This document shows positions 36,951 through 48,300 of a DNA stretch of 64,000 nucleotides, piece after piece. Each line of letters starts with the position of its first letter. The first letter of the stretch is position 1. The stretch spans positions 113,957,234 to 114,021,233 of the forward strand of contig OZ035962.1 of assembly GCA_964034945.1 (NCBI GenBank), given 5' to 3'. The notes beneath the pieces are model-generated. The model did not search any database. It was not told the DNA's origin and worked only from the letters and a program-made list of their open reading frames with translations. The DNA is from Chrysopilus asiliformis. Taxonomy: Eukaryota > Arthropoda > Insecta > Diptera > Rhagionidae. The translations under genes and the position numbers were made by a program.

Positions 36951-37287
36951 CATAACAAAAGCTATAATTGCCAATCTGGCAATTGTTGAAAACCCGTATG
37001 GTGATATCCGTAACAAAATTCGAACAGTTGTGCCAAAATTCCACTTTGAAGTCCAACTTTCCAAAAATATTTTTTAAAATTTATTCCAATCGGATTTTGA
37101 TGTATGGGAGTTTTATGTAGAATCATCTCCTAAATATCTTTTGTTCTTGCACTTTTTAGATAAGATGCACCGCACCGTTTTTGAGATATTCACAAAAAAA
37201 CGTTTTCGTTCGTATGGGGGGTACCCCCGGATCTGCGCAAAATTTCAAGTCTGTAGCTCAATCCTTTGGTTTCACCATACGGGTATA
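36951..37287 (-). mobile_element. Mini-me-like dispersed element, copy C, lacking its GTCY core
   Basis: This is copy B in reverse orientation, with the same two termini (ending ttcaccatacgggtata), the same GC palindrome (GGGGGTACCCCC near 37217-37228) and the same 'attccaatcggattttgatgtatggg' text. The part between 'gagctacagac' and the terminal 'gaaaccaaag' is missing, which removes the whole (GTCY)n array and its flanks. The remaining halves meet at a short overlap of CC. Confidence 0.68.
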
Positions 37288-40200
37288 AAAACGACTAGAA
37301 TGAGACTAAAAAACTGTTTTTAAAATCACAATTTATTTTTTCATATTTTTTCTAAATAGTGTCAATAACTGACCGTTACTAAACAAATTATTATTACTAA
37401 GTTACTGTAAATAACGTTGAATGGCTTCGTTTAAAGGTTAATCATTTTACTCTCAAACGAATTTAACCTTATTAAATTTTGTTTGCGTGTTTTTAAATCC
37501 ATAACAATACTTACGACTTTCCATCTTTGAGCCCTTTTCATTTAACACCTTTCTGCATTAAATTTCGCTTGTTTTTCATGGTTTTGCAAAACTTTGGGCT
37601 ATGCTATAAAGGAAAATAGCCAAACAAAATTCAAAATATAAACTCCAAACTTCACTTCGGCACACAGCAAAACAAATTCACAGGGCAAACTAAACAACCG
37701 CATTCCCTTTATTTTAGTATTCACCTGAAAAGTTTCCTCCCTCTTACGTATTACTCTTACCGATGTTGGTAAAAAAATTCAACTTTGGGGAATTTTCATT
37801 AAGAATTCATTAAAAAATTTCCAAAAGTTTATCAAAATTTCACCCGTGCTTTGATTTTATAGTGGTGTGTGTTTGAGAGTTTCTTGTAGAGTTGGATGTT
37901 CCATCAGGAACAGGGTTGCCGAAATTGGCAGAAACAATATGGAATTCCATTTTATTTCATTTTACCTCGCCTTTGTTGTTGATTCGGAACTTCTGCTTTG
38001 TTTCATGTTGTTGTTGCTTTCAAGCTGTTCCCAAACCCCGAAAACAAAACATTATCCCGTATCGCTGGCATTTCTTAAGTAAAATGAAGTAAAGTATAGT
38101 ACTTTGAAAAGTACGGGGAAAGGGCATAAATCAAGGCGAGAAACTTTCCCGGCAAATTATTAGATGAGATTAATTCGAAAAGCCGTAATGCAGGGGCCAT
38201 CAAGATACCCTTGAGGGGTTGTGCTCTCAGCCATCGCCTGGCTTGATCTAATGGTGGATGAAATTACGTACATTTATTTCGAAGAGAGAGAAGAGAACTT
38301 CAGACATGTAAATCGTCTTTGCTTCCAAGATGAAGGGAAGACGAAGAAGACGACTGACTCCGACTCCCAAAAATTGCTTAGTCCGTTGCCCTTTTTCTGG
38401 GGTAGTTCGTGCCATTCGAATGTCGTTACGACTCCATCGCCAGACAGACAGACAGGACTAAGTAAAAGTCTTTTTGAGTTGGTCCTTTTATATACATGGT
38501 GTTTGGTGTCTGTCCTCGCAACACGTCGGGAAAACTTTTCGGTCAACGAGAGTCCTTTAGTGCGCATGGGGTGTAGAAATTGTTTTACTTCCCTGCGAAA
38601 CGGCACTGGTGCCGATGATTCCCGATGCCAAAAATCGTTTCAATCAACATACTAAAATATTCGAATGTCTGGCATTTCGAATCCGGTCGGTCGTTATTCT
38701 GTCGGCTCTGCTCATCCCTTCATCGATTCGGGTCGAGTCGGTTCGAGTCGAAATCCTTGTGTAAATTTCAAAGGATTTCAAAAGCTTTCACGTTGTATAG
38801 TACAGAAGCTCGTTAATTTGCAATGCCCTTGGTTGCCCTTTCTAATGTACACGTGCGCTCTGCCAATGTCGGCCACGAAACGGTCCGACCCCAATTTTTT
38901 TCTCGCCTTTTTTTTTGCCGACTGCGATCTTGAATTGCTCTGCTGTGCGCCACATACCTTCAGCAAGCGATGTCATGTTCGAAGCTCACCAATTTTTTTT
39001 TTCGGGGTGGCAAGGTTCCAGTACCAACGTTGTCGGATTTTCCCTTCGTGGAAATGCATGGGATTTTCTTGAAAAATACGGAGGTTACTGAACTTTTGCT
39101 GAGGTTTTACTGTGCGCGGGGTCGATTATTACTGGTTTTGCGACGGTTTTCTAACTTTTCCTGAAGGATCTTTGGCTCTCGCGTCTTGTAACTTGTTCTT
39201 ATTCTTCGGATTCCATTGATGCCTCCTCACTTTACCAATGCCCTCCAAACTTCTCTGTCACCGAGCCCTTCTGTCCATTTTCGAATATATTTGTGTTTAC
39301 TTCTGTCGTTGATTGTTTTTTTTTTCTGGTGGAGCAATGCGCCTGCCCTACTTACACCACTTGTCTGCTCTTGGCTTCCCTACCTCTGTCGCAGCAATGT
39401 TTGCAAACATTCACCACCCTTCTCCGCACCTCGCGACCTTTGGGCCGGAATTCGTTTTGAGTCGAAGCTGAAAATCATTTCCGCACCTCTCTGGCTCTCT
39501 TCTGTATTTACTTTTAATTCCCGAAGGTCCTAACAAAGAGCGGGTTGTTTTATTTTTGGTGTGGCCCCGAAGCAATTTCATGTCGCCATCACACACAGGC
39601 ACCAACGACATTGAGACAAACGCCATTATCCCTGGAGCTTCCCTTCCACACCTTCTTTCCAGTAGGGATTTTTTTTTGAAAAATATGTGAATTTGTTCTA
39701 CTCTTTGTTGTCGGTGTCGTTTTCACTGCTGTTGTCGTTTTTCTGTCGTTTTCGCTTCCGTTTGGCGCGATATCGGCAAATATAGACGTTCACAAGGACC
39801 AAGGATCACGACGAAAGTGATTTTCGACTGAGTTTTCGAGGACCGGGACATTAAATTCGTTTTATGGTTGAGACATTTCTGGACGGACACTCTATGGTAA
39901 ATTTGTTAATGTGTTTTTAATGGACACAGAGCTTTATCGCTTTGATTTTAAATTTTTAGTATACTCGACTGAAGTGGGGTTTTTTTTCACACACAATTTA
40001 CATGGTAAAAAAGTTTTCCTACAATATTTTGTAGATTGCTTTTTGTTCTTTTATTGATGTTTAGATACCCTGTGCGCTGTACTATTAAATATTTTATGTT
40101 AATTTTAATTTCAAGAAATATTCTCTAATGGCATTTGTTTCTCTTTCGGAATCGGAAGTTGTAATGAATTATGGCTCATTTATCAGATTTTGAAGCTGAA

Positions 40201-42305
40201 AGTACAAGCGTTTAATTTTTCATTCGTACAAAAAGAAAAAAAAAATACTGAACTAAAATAGAGTAGAGTAGGATGGAACGAAACTGTTACATTTTTAGAT
40301 TATCATAAAAACCTCAGAAACTATTAAGCCAAATGATAACATATTTTTCAGATTACATACTCGTTTTGACATCAATTCTTGCAGTCTTTTTTATAAGTGT
40401 AGGATCTGTAGCACTTTTAACCCCTTAATTTACTATAAATGTTACTAAATATAGACAGCAAAAAATTGGCATCACATTTTCATTCACAATTATCTAAAAT
40501 TAACATCTTTTGTCATTGAATGAAAGCAAATAATAAATGCTCTACTTGAAACTTTAAAAAGAATTGCATTTTATCAATGTTTGTCATTGTAGCGTCCAGA
40601 GTTTTATATTCTTTTGTGTCCTTCAAGGTGTAACTTGGTTCGATTAATAAAAGTTTCGTAAAGGACAATTCGAACTTCAATGAAATTGGATCCTTAGCTT
40701 CATATCAGAGACTGTCATCATTTACACAGAAGAACACGAGACGAAGCAGCTTCTTGGCTCATTTTTTCCATCTTTGAGGAGTCTTCTTAAATTACCAAAT
40801 CTTAAGAATCCCTATTGAGGCGATCTTCAAAGTGATGGTAGACGAAGAAAAATCCCTTATTCGGTGCCTCCTCAGGCCTTTGTGCCAATCACGAAAATCA
40901 GTCAACCAGCTGGCATCAAGTATAATAAAAAGTACTACTACTCATAATACTGCTTATCCCGATGAGAAGTTCTCCTCTTTCTCCACCGCCATCTTTCTTT
41001 TAGAATCTTGTAGTGAACCTTTTTGTGTTGATTACATTTTCCTGATATTCTGTCCAAGATATTCTTGAAAGTTTTTTGTTATTCTTTACTTAAGTGTCTT
41101 GAAGGTATAGATTTATTTTGTAGATGAAGCAGAAATTAATATCCTAGGCCTAGTGGAATATAATAAAGGTGCTTTCTGTTTCGAGGTGTAAAGGTGAATT
41201 CTGTGAGTGTATTTTTAAGAGCATTTAGTGGAAAATCTATCTTAAGGCAGTGGTAAACGGCGTGTTTTACAAAGTAGTTAGAGGGAATGTAATAAAAAAG
41301 ACATCAAATTTCAAAAAAATTATGAAAAAACCCAGTAAAAAAATGATTTGCATAAAAATTGTAACCATCATCTTCTAGATATTTTCGAATTTACCAAATT
41401 ATTTAAAATAGAGGTATGAAACAGGCAGGCCAAAAAGTAACAGAAATGATTTAAAAAACGGACAGTGGTAAACGAAATCGAATTTACCAAATTATTCAAA
41501 ATAAAGGTATGAAACAGGTAGGCCAACAAAAAGTAACAGAAATGATTAAAAAAAACGTAAAAAAACATTGTGCTTGATTACAAGTAAACAGCTGTCTGCA
41601 TGACATGTGCATCTGCACACGAAGCAACCCAGAAAAGATGAAAGATGGACTTTCGTGCGCTTCAGGTCACTGAATAGCACTCGGAGAACACAACTTAAAT
41701 CCATTGGATTCAATTCGATGCCATTCAATCGTAACCGTCCGTAGTGGCTGGGATATTTGATAACCTCTGGGGAATTTTCATTGATTTCGGTCTGAATTTT
41801 ACACAACGACGAGCATACATTGCTGGACTTTTTATTTTACACATACCTGTATTTATTGTCAAGGAAAAAAAAACAGAAGTGCAGTCAAGAAAAAATTGTG
41901 TAATTTGTTGTAAATGCTGCTGCTGGCAAAACGCCAGGTAAAGAACCAGATAAAGGGAATAAATTCGACCTTAATTTCTTTTGGCAGTGATGGCTGCCGA
42001 TCAATGGCCCGAGCCCTTTTAAATTATGACGATGATGATCGAAATGATAATGATGGTGCTGAACATAATGGCGATTATCATATGTGCATCCTCGAGGTGC
42101 AATAATAAGCTTGTATTTCAGGTGTTTTGGTTTTTGTTTTCTGCTATATGCCGACGAGTTATTTCATACACTCGTAGGTTTTGGGTTTAACGCAAACATT
42201 CAGTAACGGACAAAGCCCCAACAGATGAGCGAATCATCTGAGAAGCGAAGAAGAAACGGCTGAGTTCATGGTGACCTACTTTATGCCCCTTCTAATGGAC
42301 CGTAG
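37288..42305. other. Gene-free stretch with a GC-richer island and a tandem duplication
   Basis: From about 38200 to 39650 the DNA is less AT-rich, with overlapping frames of 105-144 codons on both strands (38221-38655, 38665-39072, 39216-39533), none of which resembles a known protein. Such an island could be a regulatory region, or the remains of an element. The rest is AT-rich. A tandem duplication at 41385-41558 is listed separately. Confidence 0.45.
41385..41558. repeat. Tandem duplication, period 93 bp
   Basis: The text starting TCGAATTTACCAAATTAT at 41385 recurs at 41478 with a few substitutions and small indels, through 'gtatgaaacagg' and 'agtaacagaaatgatt'. It accounts for the repeated L-V-N-S words in the - strand frame over it. 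Confidence 0.85.
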
Positions 42306-42459
42306 TCTAAAGTGGTCACAAAAACTCCGCCACTTTGCATGTCACTTCATGTTAGAATTTTGGGTGTTCCACAAGGTACACGTCTCGTACCCATGTTGTT
42401 TATTCTATTTTGTTATAGCAAACTACCTCATGGGAAGGTAATAGCCCTACTTGCATGTT
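42306..42459 (+). pseudogene. LINE reverse transcriptase fragment (decayed)
   Basis: One frame translates to a stretch containing ILGVPQGTRLVPMLFILF followed by SKLP. It mirrors the non-LTR retrotransposon RT signature (GVPQGS..GP.LF.LYINDLP). The frame is closed by stops at 42303 and after about 50 codons, and the flanks have no recognisable RT blocks, so this is a small relic. Clade cannot be assigned. Orientation is +. Confidence 0.6.
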
Positions 42460-43769
42460 GACAAGCATACAGAAGAGTTCAACATTTCCCCAAAAAACTT
42501 TGCTGCCCAGCAATAATCGTCCTTCTTTGTTGTTTTTCTTCGCTTAATGAAAATTGAAAATAAGAAAGAAAAAAAAAATATCTAAAATTATGGACTTACG
42601 CAGTCAAGTTCCGCTAGCAGTAGTTAGTCAACTGAGAAAATGGTCCGAAGGTCTTGAAGATGACAAATGTTTATCCAGCACAGTAAGAGACAGGTGCGAG
42701 TGATATGAATTTCTTATAGCCAGTTGGAGCTTGTCTTGTCAATGGTCGCCATTATTGATGGTAGAGCGTTGAAAGTCTAGACCTAGGACAAACAAAATAT
42801 AAACCGACAACCTTAATTCACCTGTGTTGTCATAAATGTATTATATTTTATATCAACAATATGGACGTCGCTCCTCTCAATTCCTTTTTTCCATCCCCAA
42901 AAAGGTCTTATCTGCATTCGCTTCGTTTATGTTTTTTTTTACTTTTCTCTGACTTAGTAGAGTGTCATATCGATGGGTTTTGTTGTGCACATGTCACTGC
43001 TAATGAAGATTAAATATGGACAACCCCCAGTCACAAGAAATATGTGGCTGTTGATAGAAATCGCTCAAGTGGACAGCAGAGAAGAGTCTCGCTTAAGGTG
43101 GTGAAACCATCTTCTTGAAGGAGGAATCGGAGGTATCGTTGATGTTTTGAAAGTTTTTTTTTTCGAAGAACGTTATCACTATCAAATGACATACAATTAA
43201 TGTTGATGTTTTATGCTTTTATTGAAGCAGAAATTTTTTATCGTGAAAAATTTAATTCCAGAATTCTTCTATTTTACCTTACCCTCAGGATAAGGGTTCA
43301 TTTATGTGAGTTGATTAAGCCGGATGCCGATGTCGGTTTTGTGTACTTAAGGGTTCTCCAGGATGAGGAATACATCGAGATAACAAATGAAATGGAACCA
43401 GACTTTTTAAAAGCAAATTTATTTAAAGAACTTTCGTTGATATAAATTCTCAGCTGTTTTGTGAATTGTATTTAGGTTTTTAAGCCCTTGTCAGTTTACC
43501 AGTTTAGTTTTACATTGACTGAGAGACATATGAACAGCCAACATGAATTCCCAAAAAACCCTGTAAATTTCGTGAAATTAAAAATGTTGATAAGACGTGA
43601 AAACATGTAAAAAACATATAAGTGAAGAAAAAAAATCAAAAAAAAAAAAATTTAGTGTGGAATTCAACTCGGAATCTCAACTGTTGTAAAATTTTGTGTT
43701 GGTATTGAAAACCTACTAAATATATTTTTGAATAAATAACCTGTAGTATAGAATTATAGATTTTCAACG
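42460..43769. other. Non-coding stretch
   Basis: No gene recognised. The 81-codon frame at 43200-43445 has no known domain. Confidence 0.5.
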
Positions 43770-43840
43770 GAATCTCCGCCTGGGATTCGAATCCTGTTTT
43801 CCGAGGTTCGACATCTTTGCCGCCGTGGCTACGGATGAAT
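43770..43840 (-). repeat. tRNA-like head, possible SINE relic
   Basis: On the - strand 'gtagccacggcggcaaag' resembles an A box region and 'aggattcgaatccc' a B box, at tRNA-like spacing. No intact cloverleaf forms, and no poly(A) tail or target duplication was seen. Confidence 0.4.
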
Positions 43841-44046
43841 TTGAAAAATGTTCTTTAGTCTTTAAGAATCAGGAATATATCATAGATTGTTGGATTTCCT
43901 CAGAAATTTTAATATATATGATTGCCCTTTTAACTAATCCATGCTAGAAACCAATTTTCGGAAAAAAAATATTAAAGATAGCGATATCGGAATAATTGAC
44001 AAAAAACGATATATGGACTTTGAAAAAACTGCCATCTTGACCAATT

Positions 44047-44395
44047 GTTATACTCTATATGATATATCATGTCGGAGTATATTATATTTAGTATACCGTT
44101 TGTAACGCATCGGACCAAACCTCGACACAAAAAACGTTTGAAAGGATTGAGCTAGATGCTTGAAATTTTGTATCGTTAATGGCAAGGCTAAGTTCTTGAA
44201 CGAGCATAATCGGATCATTCCTTCCCCTTCTCCCATACAATCGAATCAGTTTTTTATAATTTTCTCGAAAACGGAGAGTCGTATTGAAAAATTTAGTACC
44301 TAAGTTAAAATGTGTTTTGGATATGATTTTACATAACTTATCTATCAAAAATCCAATTGGATCACTCATTCCCCCCTCTCCGGTACAAATGGATT
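44047..44395 (+). mobile_element. Mini-me-like dispersed element, copy E
   Basis: It runs 'ttagtataccgtttgtaacgc', 'gacacaaaaaacg', then directly 'aaaggattgagctagatgcttgaaattttgta', 'ggcaaggctaagttc', 'tcattccttccccttctcccatac' and 'ttctcgaaaacgg'. As in copy C the GTCY part is missing, here between 'cacaaaaa' and 'ggattgagctag'. Frames on the - strand over it are shadows. Confidence 0.55.
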
Positions 44396-45189
44396 TTTTT
44401 AAATAAAAATTTTGTCTGTCTTCATTTAGAGTATTTTACAATTCACCCCTGACAATTGTTAGAATTTTGTCGGTGACTGTTGATGAAAATAGCTTATCAT
44501 CTAATGATTTGGCAAATTAAAGCAAAAAAGAAAAGGATTTCAGTAGTTGTGTCCAATAGTCCCATATGTCGAGAAATCGAAAACTCCCCCAACTTATATT
44601 TCACGTCTCTTTCCCTATATCACATTCAAAGTATTATGTATGACTCTACGTTGAGTGCTGTGCAATATACTGTAAATTCGGAAAACATCACCCTATAATT
44701 TTCATTTCTCTCGAGACCACGTGCTGTGCGGGATTGAAATTTCCTCTCGCAGGCAGCAACATAACATGAGCAGGAACAGGAGTATCAGCAGGATAAATTG
44801 TTTGCACCCAATGCAATTTTCCTATGACAACCGTAGCCAACTGAAGAGATACAAAGGGCGTCCTGGCGGAAGGACGAAATGTTACGTTTGAAACAAGGCA
44901 ACATAAAAACACTTGACAAGTAAATGAAGCAGTTCAAGTCGTAACATTTGTGGAGCTTCACGGTATCGAGTCAACTTGGATTTGATTTGATTTTGTTACC
45001 CTTTCAACGAGTGCAAGTGAACTGTGGAAGTTCCGGAAGGGTATGTATTGGGGCCCACAGTGTTTATCAGTTGGAATGCAATTTCAGTGCAGACGACTAT
45101 CTTTTTTATGTGACACATATTGAATGCATGGGCCACTATAAAGTACTTTGCTAATGCCATAATTCTAAACGTGACGGAGAGATCGCGTC
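44396..45189. other. Non-coding stretch
   Basis: Short frames only. No domain or bounded repeat is recognised. Confidence 0.5.
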
Positions 45190-45345
45190 ATCGCTTAGTA
45201 CGGATGGTATCCCGGCTTAGCTGTGGGAGACACGTCATATGGTTGATTTATTCGCTTCTAGTTGGTTCATAATGTTCCACAATGGAAGTACTTACACAAA
45301 GGGACAAACCGAGGGCAGAAATATAATTTATATATGAAACGAGCA
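45190..45345 (+). pseudogene. Possible second LINE reverse transcriptase relic
   Basis: One frame gives STDGIPA, a stop, LWETRHMVDLF, and a shifted frame gives VPQWKYLHKGTNRGQKYN. The order DGIP..L...(15-20)...P.WK....KG......YN resembles the RT block of RTE/Jockey-like LINEs (DGIP.ELL ... P..W.....KKGD...NYR). It needs one stop and one frameshift to read through. Similarity is weak, and chance is a real alternative. Confidence 0.3.
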
Positions 45346-48300
45346 TATAAATTGATAATTCTCCATTTTGGCCACGTTGTTGCGGTGCTTGTGATTATGC
45401 AATTGCCTGTGCCATCGTCTAATGTTTAATTAATGATGCATTGATTCCGTCGGTAATGTACTGCTGTAACACAGCTAAGTATTCACTCAGTTGGTCGCTT
45501 CTATACGTACAATATTTTTACACTTGTGAATATTGGGATCTTCGGGCGTTGTACTTTTCTACGTAGGTACTAATGAACCTCTTTAGCATATGCTAAAGAC
45601 ATTTCCTGTTCACGTGGTTTATTTGCTCTTTACCGTTGTATTTGCGCGGATTTGTGTGTTCCATTTTCTATTTTCCTCCCCACAACAAAACGACATATAG
45701 TGACCACTAGTAGTACGATGGGACAGCCGGAAAATGGGCTTCGTGCGAGTTATTGTTGCGGAAATGTCGCTCTTAAGAGGGTTATCAGTGCGAAAATCTT
45801 TCGGCAATGAAGTCAACATAGAAGGCAGCGCTCAGAAATGGAAAACTGGGGGAAATTGATTGGGAAAGATCAATATCAGGTGATCGCAATGTAAAGGGTT
45901 AAAAGTCCATCTGCAAATTATTGAAAACTGATCGAGTTTACCCCATGGCTTCAAATTAGAACCTCAACATTGTCAGCCGCGATCGCAAAAAAAAAGAAAA
46001 AAAGAATAGTAGGGGCCCAAAGGCTCCGTTGTTCGGGCGCCCTTCGAAATTCAGAATTCCAGCCTCGCATGATGTCGTGATGCGTTATGTAAATTTAATA
46101 TTATACCAATTTTAGACTATTTTCTCTTTTGTGGTCAACCTGTATTCAGCACCGCAGGCGTTTTATTTTCTTAAAGGGGTTTTTTTTCTACCGAGATGAT
46201 CTCTTTAAATTGAGATCGATACTATATAAGACTCGCAACAAAAGTGCACACCTCGAAGAAATACACAAAGATGGTGATGAGGAATAAGGATAAGAAAACA
46301 TTGGTTGTTCTTAGCTTATATAAATTCGCGACTTGAAAACGAATCTTTTGAGATCTTTTGTAATTTTCTAAATTACATGGTGCGGAACTTGGATGATCGG
46401 CATATGCGATCACGATGATCAACCATCATGATATTTTCGTATGTATGATGATGGTCAAGTTAATGTGATGTTGTTTATTGTCGATGATGATGATGGCTAG
46501 GTTTGGGTGTGCGTTTTTTTCTTTGAATGAATGAAACATAGAAAAAAGTGTTCAGTTTTAATCGGTGGTTTTTGGTAACCACTTTTTAATTGAGTTGAGG
46601 CAGGAGGCGGTGGTTTCGTTGATTGGAAGGAAAATAGATTCGATATTTATTAGTTTGTCAGATGCTTTTTTTCACCGGTAACGGATGTGAAAGACTAAAA
46701 AAGAATTTCTTAGTAAATTTCTCCATATTTTGGAGATCAGACATATTTAAAGACTATGGTATAATGTCAAAAATATTTTCATAGCACAATATTTTCTCAA
46801 AAACCGTCACTATAAGTTTGGTAGGCATTTTTCTGTAAATTTAAAACTACATTTTTGATTTAAAATTTCTTTTGTTGAAACGAATTCCTGTTTAAAAGTC
46901 AGTTATTAGTTTAAAATAGCTTCGCAAAATTTAAGTTTGGAAATCTTTACGATTAAAATTTGTGAAACTTTATTTTTTTGGGCCTCTTTTAAAGGATTTT
47001 TTTCCGATTCGCAAAAATTGTGTGAAATATTCTTGAAAAATGGGTTTTCTTGTCAAATAAAACTCTAATGCCACTCTGATACATAAAATTTAAAAAAAAA
47101 TATTTTTTAGGTAATAAAAAAGCATATGATTTGATGAAGTCATGTTTTATGTAGGTACAGTCAACCAAAAAAATGGAAAAAACAAACTTTGTGTATGTTA
47201 GAGAATACAAATTTCAAGCTTCATAAGGCCTATATCAATTGTTAATTACAAAATTCAGTCACTCGCATCGAATCAGCGTATAACGGTAGCTTTCAAGTTT
47301 TTCATACAGGTATAATATGTCGATTTAACAAGAAGGTGACGTAGCAACTTGGTATTCTTTCCCGAGCCTAATTGGGCGTATTTAAAAAACTAGAAATTTT
47401 CAAATAGCATCTGAAAGGGTTAAAAATTTCTGCCGAAAGGCTAAGAATTCTGAGTAAAAAAATCATATTTCTTTTTCGTGGCCAAAGGAATAGCTACGTG
47501 ATCTCATCCAGGCAGGAAAACTGGCAGACGGACGGCCCAGGAATTTATCCCGAGAAAAAGAAAGAATGGCCGATACCTTCAAGAATATTATGACGGCAAC
47601 AGCGACCAAACGCAGGCACATGCGCATAGATATGGATTTCAGCTCAGCTTGAGCAAATATTCCAGGTTCCCGTCCATCCATCTACTCTATCCATCCATTT
47701 ATCCCATTTATATCCATCAGTCAAAATGGTTATTCCCTATGCGAATCTTAGTTTATCGCCCGACGACCATCAAACAATATATTTTCGCCGTATGTTTCCT
47801 TCGCTTGTTATACCTTATGTTCCCTGAACACCATGTATGGATTCATTGTTGTATTTTTATTCAAGGACTCCGTTTTAACATTTACTGGTGTTGTTCTGAA
47901 AATACATACATTGGGTGAAGGTGCAAAGGGCTATTATAGGGAACTGCATAACTTTTTTTTTTTAAATCAAAGAACCAGTTTTCCCGCGCTGATGATGCCG
48001 TCCGGTACTAGAAAGAAACTCTACTGGACATCACAAAAATACTTTGACCAAATGATGGTCGTCTAAAGATTTTCCTCCTAGAGCGCTCAAAGTCTTCCGC
48101 ACGGATTGTTTCTTGCAACCGTTCCCGTTTGGGACTGCGAACTCTTTTCTGCTATTGCAATACATTCGAATATTTCTTCGCATGGATACTCCCGAGTGGT
48201 AATGTTTTTTTTTTGTTCTCAATGGATGCATCATATCTTGTCGGATATGCATAAAGAATAACCCGGCACGTGCAGCCTCGTGGTCATTAATCCCGAAGTA

